DNA from: Alcaligenaceae bacterium SAGV5
GTDB lineage: Bacteria > Pseudomonadota > Gammaproteobacteria > Burkholderiales > Burkholderiaceae_B
Assembly: GCA_009360345.1 (NCBI GenBank)
Contig: SPDP01000001.1
Location: 2,108,001-2,172,000, forward strand
Direction of reading: 5' to 3'
DNA length: 64,000 nucleotides
The notes under the pieces were generated by a model. It did not search any database. It had not been told where the DNA came from and saw nothing but the letters and a program-made list of their open reading frames with translations. Positions 33,763 through 44,781 of this stretch are shown one piece after another; the first letter of the stretch is position 1, and the number at the start of each line of letters is the position of its first letter. Position numbers and translations under genes: made by a program.

Positions 33763-34584
33763 TCAGGCTCCCGTCAGCGCGGTGACAGCCTTGTATAGCA
33801 TATAGGCCGCCAGCAGCATCAACAGGTAGGCAAAGATCCGCTTCAGCGAGCGTACCGGCAGCTTGTGCGCGGTATGGGCACCCACCGGCGCCAGCAGCAC
33901 GCTGGAAATGATCAGCACGATCAGCCCCGGCCAATAGACATACCCGAGCATGCCGGGTTGCCCGCTGGGATGCTGCATGCCTGACCAGATGTAACCCGCG
34001 GTATTGGCCAGCGCGATGGGGAAACCCAGCGCCGCCGAGGTGGCCACGGCGTTGTGCAGCGGGACGTTGCACCAGGTCATGAAAGGGACGGAAACAAAAC
34101 CGCCGCCGGCGCCGACGAGCCCCGACAGGAAGCCGATGCCGGTTCCCGCCGCCGAGGTGCCCAGCGTGCCCGGCATCTGGCGGCTGGGCTTGGGCTTCTT
34201 GTCCAGCAGCATCTGGATGGCCGAATACCCCACGAACACCGCGAATACCAGCGCCAGCCAGCCGGTCTTGAGCGTCGAGAACACCGCCCCGCCGGCAAGC
34301 AGCCCGCCGATCACCAGCCCGGGCGCGAAGCGCGCCACGATCTCCCACCGCACCGCGCCGCGCTTGTGGTGCGCACGCACGCTGGAAATCGACGTGAACA
34401 GAATGGACGCCATCGACGTCGCGATCGCCGCGTGTACCACCAGCTCAGGCGGCAGGCGCTGCCAGGTGAACAACATGGTCAGGAAAGGCACCATGATCAT
34501 GCCCCCGCCTATGCCGAGCAGCCCCGCGGCAAAGCCGGTGCAGGCCCCGAGTACGAGCAATGCGACGATGAATAAGGGATCCAT
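33763..34584 (-). CDS. TauE/SafE-family membrane exporter
   Basis: A 273-residue protein with eight hydrophobic segments. The two glycine-rich repeats of the family, GLLGIGGGMIMVPFL and GLVGAGGGFVSVPFM, are present. The family moves sulfite, sulfoacetate or other organosulfur anions across the inner membrane; the substrate is unspecified. The start at 34584 matches the usual N-terminus. Confidence 0.92.
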   Translation of the reverse strand: MDPLFIVALLVLGACTGFAAGLLGIGGGMIMVPFLTMLFTWQRLPPELVVHAAIATSMASILFTSISSVRAHHKRGAVRWEIVARFAPGLVIGGLLAGGAVFSTLKTGWLALVFAVFVGYSAIQMLLDKKPKPSRQMPGTLGTSAAGTGIGFLSGLVGAGGGFVSVPFMTWCNVPLHNAVATSAALGFPIALANTAGYIWSGMQHPSGQPGMLGYVYWPGLIVLIISSVLLAPVGAHTAHKLPVRSLKRIFAYLLMLLAAYMLYKAVTALTGA

Positions 34585-34763
34585 AGTTGAAGTCTTGACG
34601 ATAGTTGGTAAATCGGTGGACGCGTCTCTTCTCCCCAAGACCCGCCCTTCGTTCTAGTTCTGGCACCGAAAAAAACTACCCCGGCAATGCTTGGTCGATT
34701 CCAGGCAAGCCGGCATTGACGAACGCCGCCCCCCGCCAGCCTGGTGGTACCCCAGGATGCGGT

Positions 34764-34830
34764 GGATCCGGCTTCGCCGGTCCACCCGCATCGCCCCCTG
34801 GGGGGCGCGCGTCAGCGCGTAGGGGGGGGC
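34764..34830. repeat. Intergenic palindromic repeat, copy B
   Basis: Core GGATCCGGCTTCGCCGGTCC at 34764-34783, then a CGCCCCCTGGGGGGCG hairpin and the tail GCGCGTCAGCGCGTA. This copy matches copy E (63872-63945) in inverse orientation over most of its length. It lies between the TauE gene start and the 6S RNA terminator. Confidence 0.8.
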
Positions 34831-34831
34831 C

Positions 34832-34867
34832 AAAAAAAACCCGGAGCATAACGTATATGCTCCGGGT
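34832..34867 (-). terminator. Rho-independent terminator after 6S RNA
   Basis: On the minus strand the 12-base stem ACCCGGAGCATA / TATGCTCCGGGT is followed by eight T residues. It lies directly beyond the 6S RNA 3' end. Confidence 0.88.
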
Positions 34868-35051
34868 CGGATAGGATCCCCGCCTGTGTCGCTAGGCCGG
34901 CATCTTGAACCGTGGTTCAAGGTGGTCGCGGTCAGCCGCGCTTCGGGTTCGTCTGACGGAGAGACGATCACACCCGCGGGCAATTTCCACAACCTCATGC
35001 CATCAGCATGGGTCCAAGAAATATAAGGCCAAACACGAGCACGGCAGGGAA
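34868..35051 (-). ncRNA. ssrS: 6S RNA
   Basis: 6S RNA mimics an open promoter and holds the sigma-70 RNA polymerase in stationary phase. On the minus strand the segment CACCTTGAACC-N-CGGTTCAAG matches the conserved 3' part of E. coli 6S (CACCTTGAACCAAGGGTTCAAGG), and GCCTTATATTTC matches its GCCGATATTTC. The closing stem is seen as CCCTGCC pairing with GGCGGGG, and GGCC with GGCC. The predicted length of about 184 bases equals that of E. coli. It lies downstream of zapA, the usual place. Ends are approximate. Confidence 0.9.
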
Positions 35052-35056
35052 GACTG

Positions 35057-35085
35057 ATCATACGCGTTTGTGCCGCACCGAAAAG
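35057..35085 (-). promoter_or_regulatory. Candidate promoter of 6S RNA
   Basis: A TATGAT -10 box (35062-35057) lies about seven bases before the predicted 6S 5' end. A weak CTTTTC -35 box is 17 bases further upstream. The zapA-6S primary transcript could be an alternative source. Confidence 0.4.
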
Positions 35086-35105
35086 TACCGCACAAACATC
35101 AAAAC

Positions 35106-35408
35106 TCAAAACAACTTTTCTTGGGCCCCCAGGGCTGCATCGACCATGCGATGCATGTCTTCGATTTTACGCTTGTAGTCGCCGACTGCAAGTCGAGAGT
35201 CGGGAGAATTTGCATTCATCAGCTCGGCGGCCAATTGCAGCGCCGCCATCACCGCGATGCGCTCGGTGCCCGCCACTTTCCCTCCGGCCTTGATGCGCTG
35301 CATGGCGCGATCAACCATGGTGGCCGCGGTCAGCAGCGCCTCTTTTTCCGAGGGTTCGCAAGCCAGCGGATAATCCTTGCCGAGGATCGTGACGTCAAGA
35401 CGTTCCAT
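35106..35408 (-). CDS. zapA: Cell division protein ZapA
   Basis: A 100-residue protein that bundles FtsZ at the division ring. It starts MERLDVTILGKDYPLACEP, the ZapA globular head, and continues into a C-terminal helix (SRLAVGDYKRKIEDMHRMVD) for dimerisation. The start at 35408 lies inside the end of the zapB-like gene (14-base overlap), indicating coupling. 6S RNA follows. Confidence 0.94.
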   Translation of the reverse strand: MERLDVTILGKDYPLACEPSEKEALLTAATMVDRAMQRIKAGGKVAGTERIAVMAALQLAAELMNANSPDSRLAVGDYKRKIEDMHRMVDAALGAQEKLF

Positions 35409-35697
35409 ATAGACTCCGAGCGCCCGGATCGGCGCCTTCTGCACCAAGTGAGGAAGCGTTGTCCGGCGCATCGGCGTCGCCCTCGACCGCCTCGGCCGGC
35501 TCTTCGCCGCCGGGCAGGCGCGCCAGCACGCCCTCGACCCGCGATTGTGCGGCGGCCAGCGTATCGCGCAGCGCGCGGATGTGCGAATCACGTTGGGCGA
35601 GGCTCTTGCCCAGCGCCGCGTTTTCGTCGCGCAGGCTTTGCGTCAGTTCGGTGAGCTGGCGTATGCGGCTGGCGAGAAGGTCGAGATCTTCGATCAT
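35395..35697 (-). CDS. zapB: ZapB-like coiled-coil cell division protein
   Basis: A 100-residue protein whose first 60 residues form a coiled coil (LDLLASRIRQLTELTQSLRD and onwards), followed by an acidic Gly/Ala-rich tail. Short coiled-coil proteins directly before zapA in Beta- and Gammaproteobacteria are ZapB-like partners of ZapA. Assignment rests on context and coiled-coil shape, as the primary sequence is little conserved. Confidence 0.78.
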   Translation of the reverse strand: MIEDLDLLASRIRQLTELTQSLRDENAALGKSLAQRDSHIRALRDTLAAAQSRVEGVLARLPGGEEPAEAVEGDADAPDNASSLGAEGADPGARSLYGTS

Positions 35698-35822
35698 GGG
35701 CGTATCGTAAACCATCCAGTGCCGAAAATTGTAGCGAACGGCGAGCAGCCGGAAACCCGGCCGCACGCCGCTGTATCAATTGTTTGCAAGCCTCTCAATC
35801 GCGGCCGGATGGCGGGGCCCGG

Positions 35823-37614
<1,792 letters not shown>

Positions 37615-37625
37615 GCCGGCGATGA

Positions 37626-37817
37626 TCAGTCTTCAGTCTGATAGACATAGGGCTTCTGCGGCACCGTCCCGGCCTTGAAACCTTCGACAAGTTCCGGATC
37701 GATGGTCTTGTCCCACAGGCGCGCGCGGCCCTCCTTCTGCTCGCTTTCGAGGTTGGGGCGCTGCTGCTTCAGATCCTGCAGGAAACGGGTGATCTCGGAT
37801 TCGTAATTCTTGGCCAT
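37626..37817 (-). CDS. DUF3460-family small protein
   Basis: A 63-residue protein beginning MAKNYESEITRFLQDLKQQ and ending PQKPYVYQTED, matching DUF3460, a betaproteobacterial family of unknown function. It is 11 bases upstream of scpA and probably co-transcribed with it. No signal peptide or membrane segment. Confidence 0.88.
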   Translation of the reverse strand: MAKNYESEITRFLQDLKQQRPNLESEQKEGRARLWDKTIDPELVEGFKAGTVPQKPYVYQTED

Positions 37818-38092
37818 GACTAACCTTTGTTCTGGCATGCCGTGCCGCCGGCGCGTGAAGTCCGCCGTCGGGACGTTTTGTGCTCCCGGGAGTTTACTGC
37901 ACGCCGGGCCGCCACGCCGGCCGCGCGGCGCGCCGCGCGGGGTGTTCGCGGGGGTTGGTGGAATTTTCTCTATTTTTGTGGAAATGGGAAAAATATTTCT
38001 CAAAAATCCCGGATAGAGGCGTAAGTTTGCAGAAATTTTGCGAGGCGGTATTGATAAAGTATCCGCAGTTTCCCTAACTTTCTGACATTCCC

Positions 38093-38347
38093 ATGAGCAA
38101 ATGGTCGTTCACTTCGCATCCTTCGTCCGTGGGTGAGACGTACTTCGAACATCTCGCCGCGTCGTGGGGATTCGCGTTCCGCATGCTGATGGGGGGGCTG
38201 GCGGCCCTGGTCCATGGCCTGTTCCCGTTCCTGTGCGTGCGGACCGGTTCGTCCATCATCACGAAACTGAACGACAAGATGGTGGTGAACCGGGTCAAGC
38301 CCGGCCACGTGCCGGCCGGTCAGCCGTCGCAGGTCCGGGCGCGCTAG
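38093..38347 (+). CDS. DUF6356-like small membrane protein
   Basis: An 84-residue protein. HPSSVGETYFEHLAASWGFAF leads into one hydrophobic segment (MLMGGLAALVHGLFPFLCV) and a basic tail, resembling DUF6356 proteins (HPxSVxETYxEH). Function unknown. The 275 bases upstream contain an AT-rich patch with a possible TTGATA -35 box at 38051 and no other gene. Confidence 0.8.
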   Translation: MSKWSFTSHPSSVGETYFEHLAASWGFAFRMLMGGLAALVHGLFPFLCVRTGSSIITKLNDKMVVNRVKPGHVPAGQPSQVRAR

Positions 38348-38395
38348 GGACGGCGGTAGCCGTCCCCCCGGCGATGGCGCGGGCCGCCGCGCCGG

Positions 38396-40459
38396 TTACC
38401 GTACGCGCATGCCAGGCTGGGCGCCCGCCACGGGCTCCAGCACATAGATGCCGGGCAGCGCTTTCTCATCGGCGTGGCTGGCGGCCAGCACCATGCCCTC
38501 GGAGATGCCGAACTTCATCTTGCGCGGCGCGAGGTTGGCCACCAGCACGGTCAGCTTGCCGATCAGGTCTTCCGGCTTGTAGGACGACTTGATGCCGGAG
38601 AACACATTGCGGGTGCGGCCTTCGCCGGCATCCAGCGTCAGCCGCAGCAGCTTGTCCGACCCTTCCACGTATTCGCAATTGACGATCCTGGCGATGCGCA
38701 GGTCGATCTTGGCGAAGTCGTCGATGGTGATCGTGGGCGCGATTTCCTCGCCGCCGGGCGTGGGCGCCGCGGGTGCCGGCGCGGCGGGCGCTTCCAGCAA
38801 CGCGTCGAGCAGCTTGGGATCGACCCGCTGCGCGAGGTGCTTGTAGGGCGCGATGCGCTGCGGCGGCACGACCACGTCGCGCCATTCGAAATCGCGTCCC
38901 AGGCCGAACAGTTCGTGCGCCACGCGCCGCGTCAGCGCGGGCAGGACCGGTGCCAGCATGACCGACAGCGCCTTGAAGCCGATCATGGTGCGCGAGCAGA
39001 TCTCGTGCAGTTCGCGCTTCTTGTCCGCGTCGTCCAGTTGCTTGGCGAGCACCCAGGGCTGGGCCGCGTCGAAGGACTGGTTGATGCGGTCGGCGGTGGC
39101 CATGATCTCGCGGATGGCCTTGCCGAACTCGCGCGCCTCGAACGCGTTGCGCACGAGGGTGGCCGAGGCGTTGAGCTCGTTCTCGAGTTCGATGGGCGTC
39201 CCGCCGTCAAAGCAGAGCTGTCCGTCGAAATGCTTGATCAGGAAGTTCGAGGCGCGGCTGGCGATGTTGACGTACTTGCCGACCAGGTCGCTGTTGACGC
39301 GCGCGATGAAGTCCTCGGGGTTGAAGTCCATGTCCTCGACGTGGGCGTTGAGCTTGGCGGCGATGTAGTAGCGCAGCCACTCCGGGTTCATGCCGAGATC
39401 GAGGTAGCGCAGCGGCGAGATGCCGGTGCCGCGGCTCTTGGACATCTTCTCGCCGCTGACGGTGATGAAGCCATGGACGTTCAGGCCGTCCGGCGTCTTG
39501 CGCTGGGCGAAATGCAGCATCGCGGGCCAGAACAGGGCGTGGAAATAGACGATGTCCTTGCCGATGAAATGGTACTGCTCGGTGTCGGACTGCGGATCGA
39601 GCAGCGCGTCGAAGTCCAGGCCCGTCTTCTTGCAATAGGCCTTCAGCGAGGCCAGGTAGCCCACCGGCGCGTCGAGCCAGACGTAGAAATACTTGCCCGG
39701 CGCATCGGGGATCTCGATGCCGAAGTACGGCGCGTCGCGCGAGATGTCCCAGTCCGCCAGCCTGCCTTCCTCGCCCAGCCATTCGCGGGTCTTGGCATAG
39801 ACCTCGGGCTGGAGGCGCGGCGTGCCGTTGCCGTTGACGCTGCCGGTCCATTCCTGCAGGAACGCGTAGCAGCGCGGATCCGACAGCTTGAAGAAGAAGT
39901 GTTCCGAGCTTTTCAGGACGGGCGTGGCGCCGGTCAGGGTGGAGTACGGGTTGCGCAGGTCGGTGGGGGCATAGACCGCCCCGCAGACTTCGCAGGCGTC
40001 GCCGTACTGGTCCTTGGCCCCGCATTTGGGGCATTCGCCCTTGATGTAGCGGTCGGCCAGGAACATGCCCTTGACCGGGTCGTAGAACTGCTCGATGGTG
40101 CGGGTCTCGATCAGGCCGGCGTCGCGCAGCTTCAGGTAGATCTGGCGCGACAGTTCGGTATTCTCGTCGGTGTCGGTGGAGTGCCAGTGGTCGAACGCGA
40201 TGTGGAAGCCCTGGAGGTACTTGGGGCGTTCCGCGGCGATGCGGGCGACGAGTTCGCGCGGCGTGATGCCTTCGCTTTCCGCCTTGAGCATGATGGGCGC
40301 GCCATGAGCGTCGTCGGCGCACACGAAGTGGACCGTATGGCCTTGCATGCGCAGGTTGCGGACCCAGATGTCGGCCTGGATGTACTCCATGATGTGGCCG
40401 ATGTGGAAGGATCCGTTGGCGTAGGGCAGGGCGGTGGTGACGAAGAGTGTGCGCGACAT
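38396..40459 (-). CDS. metG: Methionyl-tRNA synthetase
   Basis: A 687-residue class I synthetase. HIGH motif at 19-22 (SFHIGH), zinc knuckle [23 protein letters not shown] motif ([10 protein letters not shown]), anticodon-binding helices, and a C-terminal tRNA-binding OB domain ([18 protein letters not shown]). Full length for the E. coli MetG type. Monocistronic as far as visible; its start faces the divergent thioredoxin gene. Confidence 0.98.
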   Translation of the reverse strand: MSRTLFVTTALPYANGSFHIGHIMEYIQADIWVRNLRMQGHTVHFVCADDAHGAPIMLKAESEGITPRELVARIAAERPKYLQGFHIAFDHWHSTDTDENTELSRQIYLKLRDAGLIETRTIEQFYDPVKGMFLADRYIKGECPKCGAKDQYGDACEVCGAVYAPTDLRNPYSTLTGATPVLKSSEHFFFKLSDPRCYAFLQEWTGSVNGNGTPRLQPEVYAKTREWLGEEGRLADWDISRDAPYFGIEIPDAPGKYFYVWLDAPVGYLASLKAYCKKTGLDFDALLDPQSDTEQYHFIGKDIVYFHALFWPAMLHFAQRKTPDGLNVHGFITVSGEKMSKSRGTGISPLRYLDLGMNPEWLRYYIAAKLNAHVEDMDFNPEDFIARVNSDLVGKYVNIASRASNFLIKHFDGQLCFDGGTPIELENELNASATLVRNAFEAREFGKAIREIMATADRINQSFDAAQPWVLAKQLDDADKKRELHEICSRTMIGFKALSVMLAPVLPALTRRVAHELFGLGRDFEWRDVVVPPQRIAPYKHLAQRVDPKLLDALLEAPAAPAPAAPTPGGEEIAPTITIDDFAKIDLRIARIVNCEYVEGSDKLLRLTLDAGEGRTRNVFSGIKSSYKPEDLIGKLTVLVANLAPRKMKFGISEGMVLAASHADEKALPGIYVLEPVAGAQPGMRVR

Positions 40460-40593
40460 GGGGCGGAAACGAGGGGCGATGAAAGTATCGAATGGGGGAT
40501 TTTAGCCGTTGGGACGGCGGATGGCCGGGCACGGGGCTTTGTCCGTGCCGCCCGGCCGCCGTTTTTGCCATACTGGGCGCACAGGAGGCATCC

Positions 40594-40926
40594 ATGTCCA
40601 TGAATACCGTTTATGCCGCCGGGGAGCCCGCCCGGACCGAGGTCGACGCCCTGGGCGGGCCCACGGTGCTGGAGTTCGGCGCGCCCTGGTGCGGGCATTG
40701 CCTGGCGGCCCAGCCGCTGATCGAGGCCGCTTTCGACGGGCATCCGAAGGTGCGGCACCTCAAGGTCGAGGATGGCAAGGGCCGGCCGCTGGGGCGCTCG
40801 TTCGGGGTGAAGCTGTGGCCCACGCTCGTGTTCCTGGACGAGGGACGCGAAGTGGCGCGCCTGGTGCGCCCCGGCCAGGCGGCGCAGATACGCGACGCGC
40901 TGGCCTTGATCGATCCGCCGGCCTGA
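40594..40926 (+). CDS. Thioredoxin-family protein
   Basis: A 110-residue thioredoxin fold with active site WCGHC (Cys33, Cys36) and the cis-Pro segment VKLWPTLVFL. AGGAGG precedes the ATG at 40594. CGHC is more typical of protein disulfide isomerases than CGPC of TrxA, so its redox potential may be higher. No signal peptide, so it is a cytoplasmic thiol reductase or oxidase. Confidence 0.9.
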   Translation: MSMNTVYAAGEPARTEVDALGGPTVLEFGAPWCGHCLAAQPLIEAAFDGHPKVRHLKVEDGKGRPLGRSFGVKLWPTLVFLDEGREVARLVRPGQAAQIRDALALIDPPA

Positions 40927-40937
40927 GGCGGGAACCG

Positions 40938-41846
40938 TCAGGCGCGCGCCGCGCGACCGGCGTTCCGGAGCATGTCGTAGAGCAGGTTGGCGGCGGGGGA
41001 AAGCGGCCGTCCGTGCTTGGAGATCAGGCCCAGGGTACGGCTGACGCGGGGTTGGGAAAGCGGAATGCCGACCAGGGTCGCGTGCGTGGTCAAGGGCAGG
41101 GCCAGTTGCGGAACGGCGGCCACGCCCAGGCCGGCCTCGACCATGCCCAGCAGCGTCAGGATGTGGCTGACCTCGATGGCGGTCTGCGAGCGCCTGCCGC
41201 TCTTGGCCAGCGCCGCCTCGATCAGCAGGCGGTTGCCGCTGCCCTTGTCGACGGTCATGACGCGTTCCCGGGCCAGATCCTCCCAGGTGACCGATTTGCG
41301 CCGGGCCAGCGGGTGATCCTTGCGCGCCGCCAGCACGAAGTTTTCCTTGAAGATGGCCTTGAAGTCGACTTCGGTCTCCTGGGTGCCGATGAAGTTCACG
41401 CCGAAATCGGCCCGGCCGGAGATGACGGCGTTGAGGACGGTGTTGGCGCCTTCGTCGATGACGCGCACGCGGATGCGGGGGTGCTTGGCGGTGAAATCGC
41501 GCAGTACCGAGGGCAGGAAGTAGTACGCCACCGACGGCACGCAGGCCACCGTGACGAGGCCGCTCAACTGCGCCGCGAGGTCGCTCACGCCCAGCATGGC
41601 GCTTTCCAGTTCGTCCAGCGCGGCGCGCGAGCGTTCCAGGAACACGCGCCCCACATTGGTGAGCGAAACGTGCCTGGTGGTGCGGTCGAGCAGGCGCACG
41701 CCCAGGATGGCTTCGAGCTTCTCGATGCGCCGGCTGAGGGCGGGTTGCGACAGATGCAGGTCGTCGGCGGCCGCGCGGAAGCTGGAGCGTTCCGCGACCG
41801 CGACGAATGCCTGCAATTCCTGGAGATCGAAACTAATGCGTGCCAT
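40938..41846 (-). CDS. LysR-family transcriptional regulator
   Basis: A 302-residue LysR protein with HTH SSFRAAADDLHLSQPALSRR and the effector domain SGLVTVACVPSVAYYFLPSVL. It is divergent from the GalD/PrpF-like gene across a 60-base AT-rich gap with a perfect inverted repeat. It likely controls the isomerase-Bug pair. Confidence 0.93.
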   Translation of the reverse strand: MARISFDLQELQAFVAVAERSSFRAAADDLHLSQPALSRRIEKLEAILGVRLLDRTTRHVSLTNVGRVFLERSRAALDELESAMLGVSDLAAQLSGLVTVACVPSVAYYFLPSVLRDFTAKHPRIRVRVIDEGANTVLNAVISGRADFGVNFIGTQETEVDFKAIFKENFVLAARKDHPLARRKSVTWEDLARERVMTVDKGSGNRLLIEAALAKSGRRSQTAIEVSHILTLLGMVEAGLGVAAVPQLALPLTTHATLVGIPLSQPRVSRTLGLISKHGRPLSPAANLLYDMLRNAGRAARA

Positions 41847-41878
41847 GCATCAAATTATATAAAAAATGCAATTTACTA

Positions 41879-41897
41879 ATGCACAATCGGAGTGCAT
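41879..41897. promoter_or_regulatory. Perfect inverted repeat in the LysR/galD-like promoter
   Basis: ATGCAC-N7-GTGCAT is a perfect 6-base inverted repeat. More ATGCA copies occur at 41844-41849 and 41866-41870, so the 60-base region holds a cluster of the same half-site. It is a candidate operator for the divergent LysR protein. Confidence 0.6.
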
Positions 41898-41906
41898 CAT
41901 TTCGTC

Positions 41907-42986
41907 ATGCAAAAAGTCATACCTTGTGTACTCATGCGGGGAGGTACGTCCCGCGGCCCCTATTTTCGCGCCGAATGGCTGCCGCAGGACGTGGCCAAAC
42001 GTGACCAGGTGCTGTTGGCGGCCATGGGGTCGCCGCACGAACTGCAGATCGACGGACTGGGAGGCGCCAACACCCTGACCAGCAAAGTCGCCATCGTGTC
42101 GCCTTCGACGCGGCCCGGTTGCGATGTCGATTACCTGTTCGCGCAGGTATCGGTCGACCGCGCCCTGGTCGATACCCGTCCCAACTGCGGCAACATGCTG
42201 TCCGGCGTTGGTCCGTTCGCGATCGACCAGGGCCTGGTCGCCGCCAGCGACGGCGAGACCCGTGTGCGCATCTACAATGTGAACACGAATTCGACCATCG
42301 ATGCCGTGGTGCAGACGCCCGGCGGCAAGACCGAATACGAAGGCGATGCCCGCATCGACGGCGTCCCGGGCACCGGCGCGCCGATCCGGCTGAACTTCCT
42401 GGATGCCTGGGGCTCGGTCACGGGCAAGGTGTTTCCCACGGGCAACACCCAGGACGTCATCGACGGCGTGCCGGTCACGTGCATCGACGCGGCCATGCCG
42501 CTGATGATCGTGCGGGCCTCGCTGCTGGGCGTGAAGGGCGACGAGACGGCCATCGAACTGGATGCCGACACGGCCATGCTCGAACGGCTGGAGGCCCTGC
42601 GCCTCGAAGCCGGCCGGCGCATGGGCCTGGGCGACGTCACGGACAGCGTCATCCCCAAGCCGGTGCTGGTCAGCGCGTCGGCGGATGCGGATACGGTGGT
42701 GTCGCGGTATTTCACGCCGCACAAGTGCCACCGCTCGCATGCCGTCACCGGCGCGATCGGCGTGGCGACCGCCTTCGTGACTCCGGGCACGGTGGCGTTC
42801 GAGCTGGGCGCGCCTCGCGCGGCCGGCATGCATCGCATCGCCGTGGCGCATCCCTCGGGACGCATCGAGGTCGATGTCGAATTGCGCGGCACGGCGCCTT
42901 CGATCGAAGTGTGCGGTGCCGGCCTGATTCGCACAGCCCGGAAAATCATGGAAGGGCAGCTTTACATTCCCGCCCGCTTTTTTTAG
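41907..42986 (+). CDS. PrpF/4-oxalomesaconate tautomerase (GalD)-family isomerase
   Basis: A 359-residue protein with the diaminopimelate-epimerase-like double fold. VLMRGGTSRGPYFRAEWLP at the N-terminus, IDGLGGANTLTSKVAIV and RPNCGNMLSGVGPFAI are PrpF/GalD motifs. The family includes 4-oxalomesaconate tautomerase (gallate/protocatechuate 4,5-cleavage) and PrpF aconitate isomerase. No aromatic-pathway genes are adjacent, so the exact substrate is open. A Bug gene follows. Confidence 0.88.
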   Translation: MQKVIPCVLMRGGTSRGPYFRAEWLPQDVAKRDQVLLAAMGSPHELQIDGLGGANTLTSKVAIVSPSTRPGCDVDYLFAQVSVDRALVDTRPNCGNMLSGVGPFAIDQGLVAASDGETRVRIYNVNTNSTIDAVVQTPGGKTEYEGDARIDGVPGTGAPIRLNFLDAWGSVTGKVFPTGNTQDVIDGVPVTCIDAAMPLMIVRASLLGVKGDETAIELDADTAMLERLEALRLEAGRRMGLGDVTDSVIPKPVLVSASADADTVVSRYFTPHKCHRSHAVTGAIGVATAFVTPGTVAFELGAPRAAGMHRIAVAHPSGRIEVDVELRGTAPSIEVCGAGLIRTARKIMEGQLYIPARFF

Positions 42987-43080
42987 GACCGCGTCATCCG
43001 CCACCGGACGTCTTCATCGAACGTCTGGCGGAAGTCGCTCATGCTTCGGTAGATCCGAAGAACCAAACGGAGACCCCTTT

Positions 43081-44061
43081 ATGCAAGCCTCGTTCCGACT
43101 GCCGGCGATTGCCGCTGGAGTGACCGCTGCCGCGCTGTCCCTGGGCGCCATCAACGTCCAGGCCGCCTGGCCCGATCGTCCCATCACCATCGTCGTTCCC
43201 ACCGCTCCCGGCGGCGGCAACGACGCGTTCGCGCGCGTCATCGCCCAGAAGATGGGCGACAGCCTCAAGCAGAGCGTCGTGGTCGTCAACAAGGCCGGCG
43301 CGCAGGGCGCGATCGGCAGCGAGTACGTCGCGCGCGCGCCGGCGGATGGCTACACCATCCTGTTCGGCTACATCGCCACGCACGGCATCAACCCCGCGCT
43401 GCAGAAACTGCGCTACGACCCGGTCAAGGACTTCAAGCCCATCGGCCTGCTGGCCAGCTCGCCCACGCTGCTGGTCGTGTCCTCGGCCTCCGGCATCACC
43501 TCGGTCAAGGACCTGATCGAAAAGTCCAAGAAGGATCCCAAGGGCCTGAGCTACGCGTCGGCGGGCGCCGGCACCGCGCCGCACGTCACGGCCGAGCTGT
43601 TCAAGATGGTGACGGGCGCCAACATGCTGCACGTGCCGTACAAGGGCTCGGCGCCGGCGATGACCGACACGCTGGCCGGCACGACGCAAGTCATGTTCCC
43701 CAGCCTGTTCAGCGCCTATCCGCACCTGGCCTCGGGCCGGATCAAGGCCCTGGCCCTGGCCGGCGACAAGCGTTCCGACGTCCTGAAGGACGTGCCGACG
43801 CTGGAAGAACTGGGCGTCAAGGGCGTGAGCGTGCCCCAGTGGTATGCGCTGTTCGCGCCGGCCGGCACCGACGACGCCATCGTCGACCGCCTGAACAAGG
43901 AACTCAACAGCGCGCTGCGCGACCCCGAGGTGATCGCCAAGTTCAAGGAACAGGGCGCCGAGACGATGAGCAGCACGCCGCAAGAACTGGGCAACTTCGT
44001 GAAGGCGGAAGTGGCCCGCTGGAAGAAGGTGGTGGACGCGGCGAAGATCACCGCTGAATGA
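43081..44061 (+). CDS. Bug-family substrate-binding protein
   Basis: A 326-residue Bug protein with signal peptide MQASFRLPAIAAGVTAAALS and mature motif AWPDRPITIVVPTAPGGGND. It follows the isomerase gene by 94 bases on the same strand, under the presumed control of the LysR gene. It probably binds a tricarboxylate-like ligand in the periplasm; the permease is not in this unit. Confidence 0.92.
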   Translation: MQASFRLPAIAAGVTAAALSLGAINVQAAWPDRPITIVVPTAPGGGNDAFARVIAQKMGDSLKQSVVVVNKAGAQGAIGSEYVARAPADGYTILFGYIATHGINPALQKLRYDPVKDFKPIGLLASSPTLLVVSSASGITSVKDLIEKSKKDPKGLSYASAGAGTAPHVTAELFKMVTGANMLHVPYKGSAPAMTDTLAGTTQVMFPSLFSAYPHLASGRIKALALAGDKRSDVLKDVPTLEELGVKGVSVPQWYALFAPAGTDDAIVDRLNKELNSALRDPEVIAKFKEQGAETMSSTPQELGNFVKAEVARWKKVVDAAKITAE

Positions 44062-44192
44062 GATTCCCCGACGCCCTGCGGGCGTCCCGATGCGGGTGGG
44101 CCGGCGGAGCCGGATTCCCCTGCATCCAGGGGTAGCGACGGGCTGGCGGGGGAGTAGAGATACCGACTGTCAGCGGTCCGGCGCCAAGAAAA

Positions 44193-44225
44193 AAATGGCC
44201 TCGCTTTTTGAAAGCGAGGCCATTT
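44193..44225. terminator. Bidirectional terminator between Bug gene and the 108-residue membrane protein gene
   Basis: A perfect 15-bp stem AAATGGCCTCGCTTT / AAAGCGAGGCCATTT with a three-base loop. A- and T-rich flanks serve both strands. Confidence 0.85.
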
Positions 44226-44250
44226 CGTTTCCTGGGGCCCCTTGACCGGG

Positions 44251-44320
44251 TGCCGCGGATCCGGTCTTGCCGGTCCGCAAGCGGGGCTCTCTTGAGGGAG
44301 AGTGGCCGCGTGGGGCGGGC
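44251..44320. repeat. Intergenic palindromic repeat, copy D
   Basis: Core at 44257-44276 (GGATCCGGTCTTGCCGGTCC) and a CTCTCTTGAGGGAG hairpin follow. A partial, inverse relative (GGCCGGCGGAGCCGGATTCC) lies at 44099-44118, on the other side of the terminator. Confidence 0.7.
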
Positions 44321-44332
44321 CAGCCCAGCGCC

Positions 44333-44659
44333 TCAGTGCGTCGAGGGAGGCATCACGTCTCGCACTTCCACGTCGACGATGTCGCTACGCTTCATGCGGT
44401 TGGCATAGCCGCTGGTGGATCGGGCGGGGGCCGCCGCTGCGGCGCCGCCTCCGGCGTTCTCGCCGAAGCCCCAGCGGGTCTGGGAGCGTTTCCAGTAGGT
44501 GTTGGCGACGAACGGCTTGCCGCGCAACTTGGCCACGACGTAGACGATGGTGAGGGCGACCGCGGTCGAGGCGAGGAGGATGGCCGCCATGATCATGCCG
44601 ACCAGGGCGATGCCCGCCACGAAGGCGGTGCGTAGCAATTTGGCGATGGTGTCAGTCAT
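44333..44659 (-). CDS. Small membrane protein of unknown function
   Basis: A 108-residue protein. Two hydrophobic segments, or one long one (about 10-45, FVAGIALVGMIMAAILLAST onwards), are followed by a Gly/Ala-rich linker and a hydrophilic tail. No recognised family. It lies downstream of the CBS/CorC gene on the same strand (122-base gap). Confidence 0.65.
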   Translation of the reverse strand: MTDTIAKLLRTAFVAGIALVGMIMAAILLASTAVALTIVYVVAKLRGKPFVANTYWKRSQTRWGFGENAGGGAAAAAPARSTSGYANRMKRSDIVDVEVRDVMPPSTH

Positions 44660-44781
44660 AGAGAGTGCGTCGGGCGGGAGCGGCCCGGGAACGGGCGGTC
44701 AAAGCGTTTGGTCGGCCGCGGGGTTGGAAAAGTTCCCGATTCTTGGGGCTTGCCCTACAAATGGGGATGTCCGCGGCGGGT

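Noticed and set aside
34832-34867. The hairpin as part of the repeat family
   Set aside because: It has no core repeat sequence and has a proper T tract on the 6S strand; it is a terminator.
44099-44118. A full copy C of the intergenic repeat
   Set aside because: Only about 20 bases resemble the core and the accompanying hairpin is degenerate, so it is mentioned only as a partial relative.
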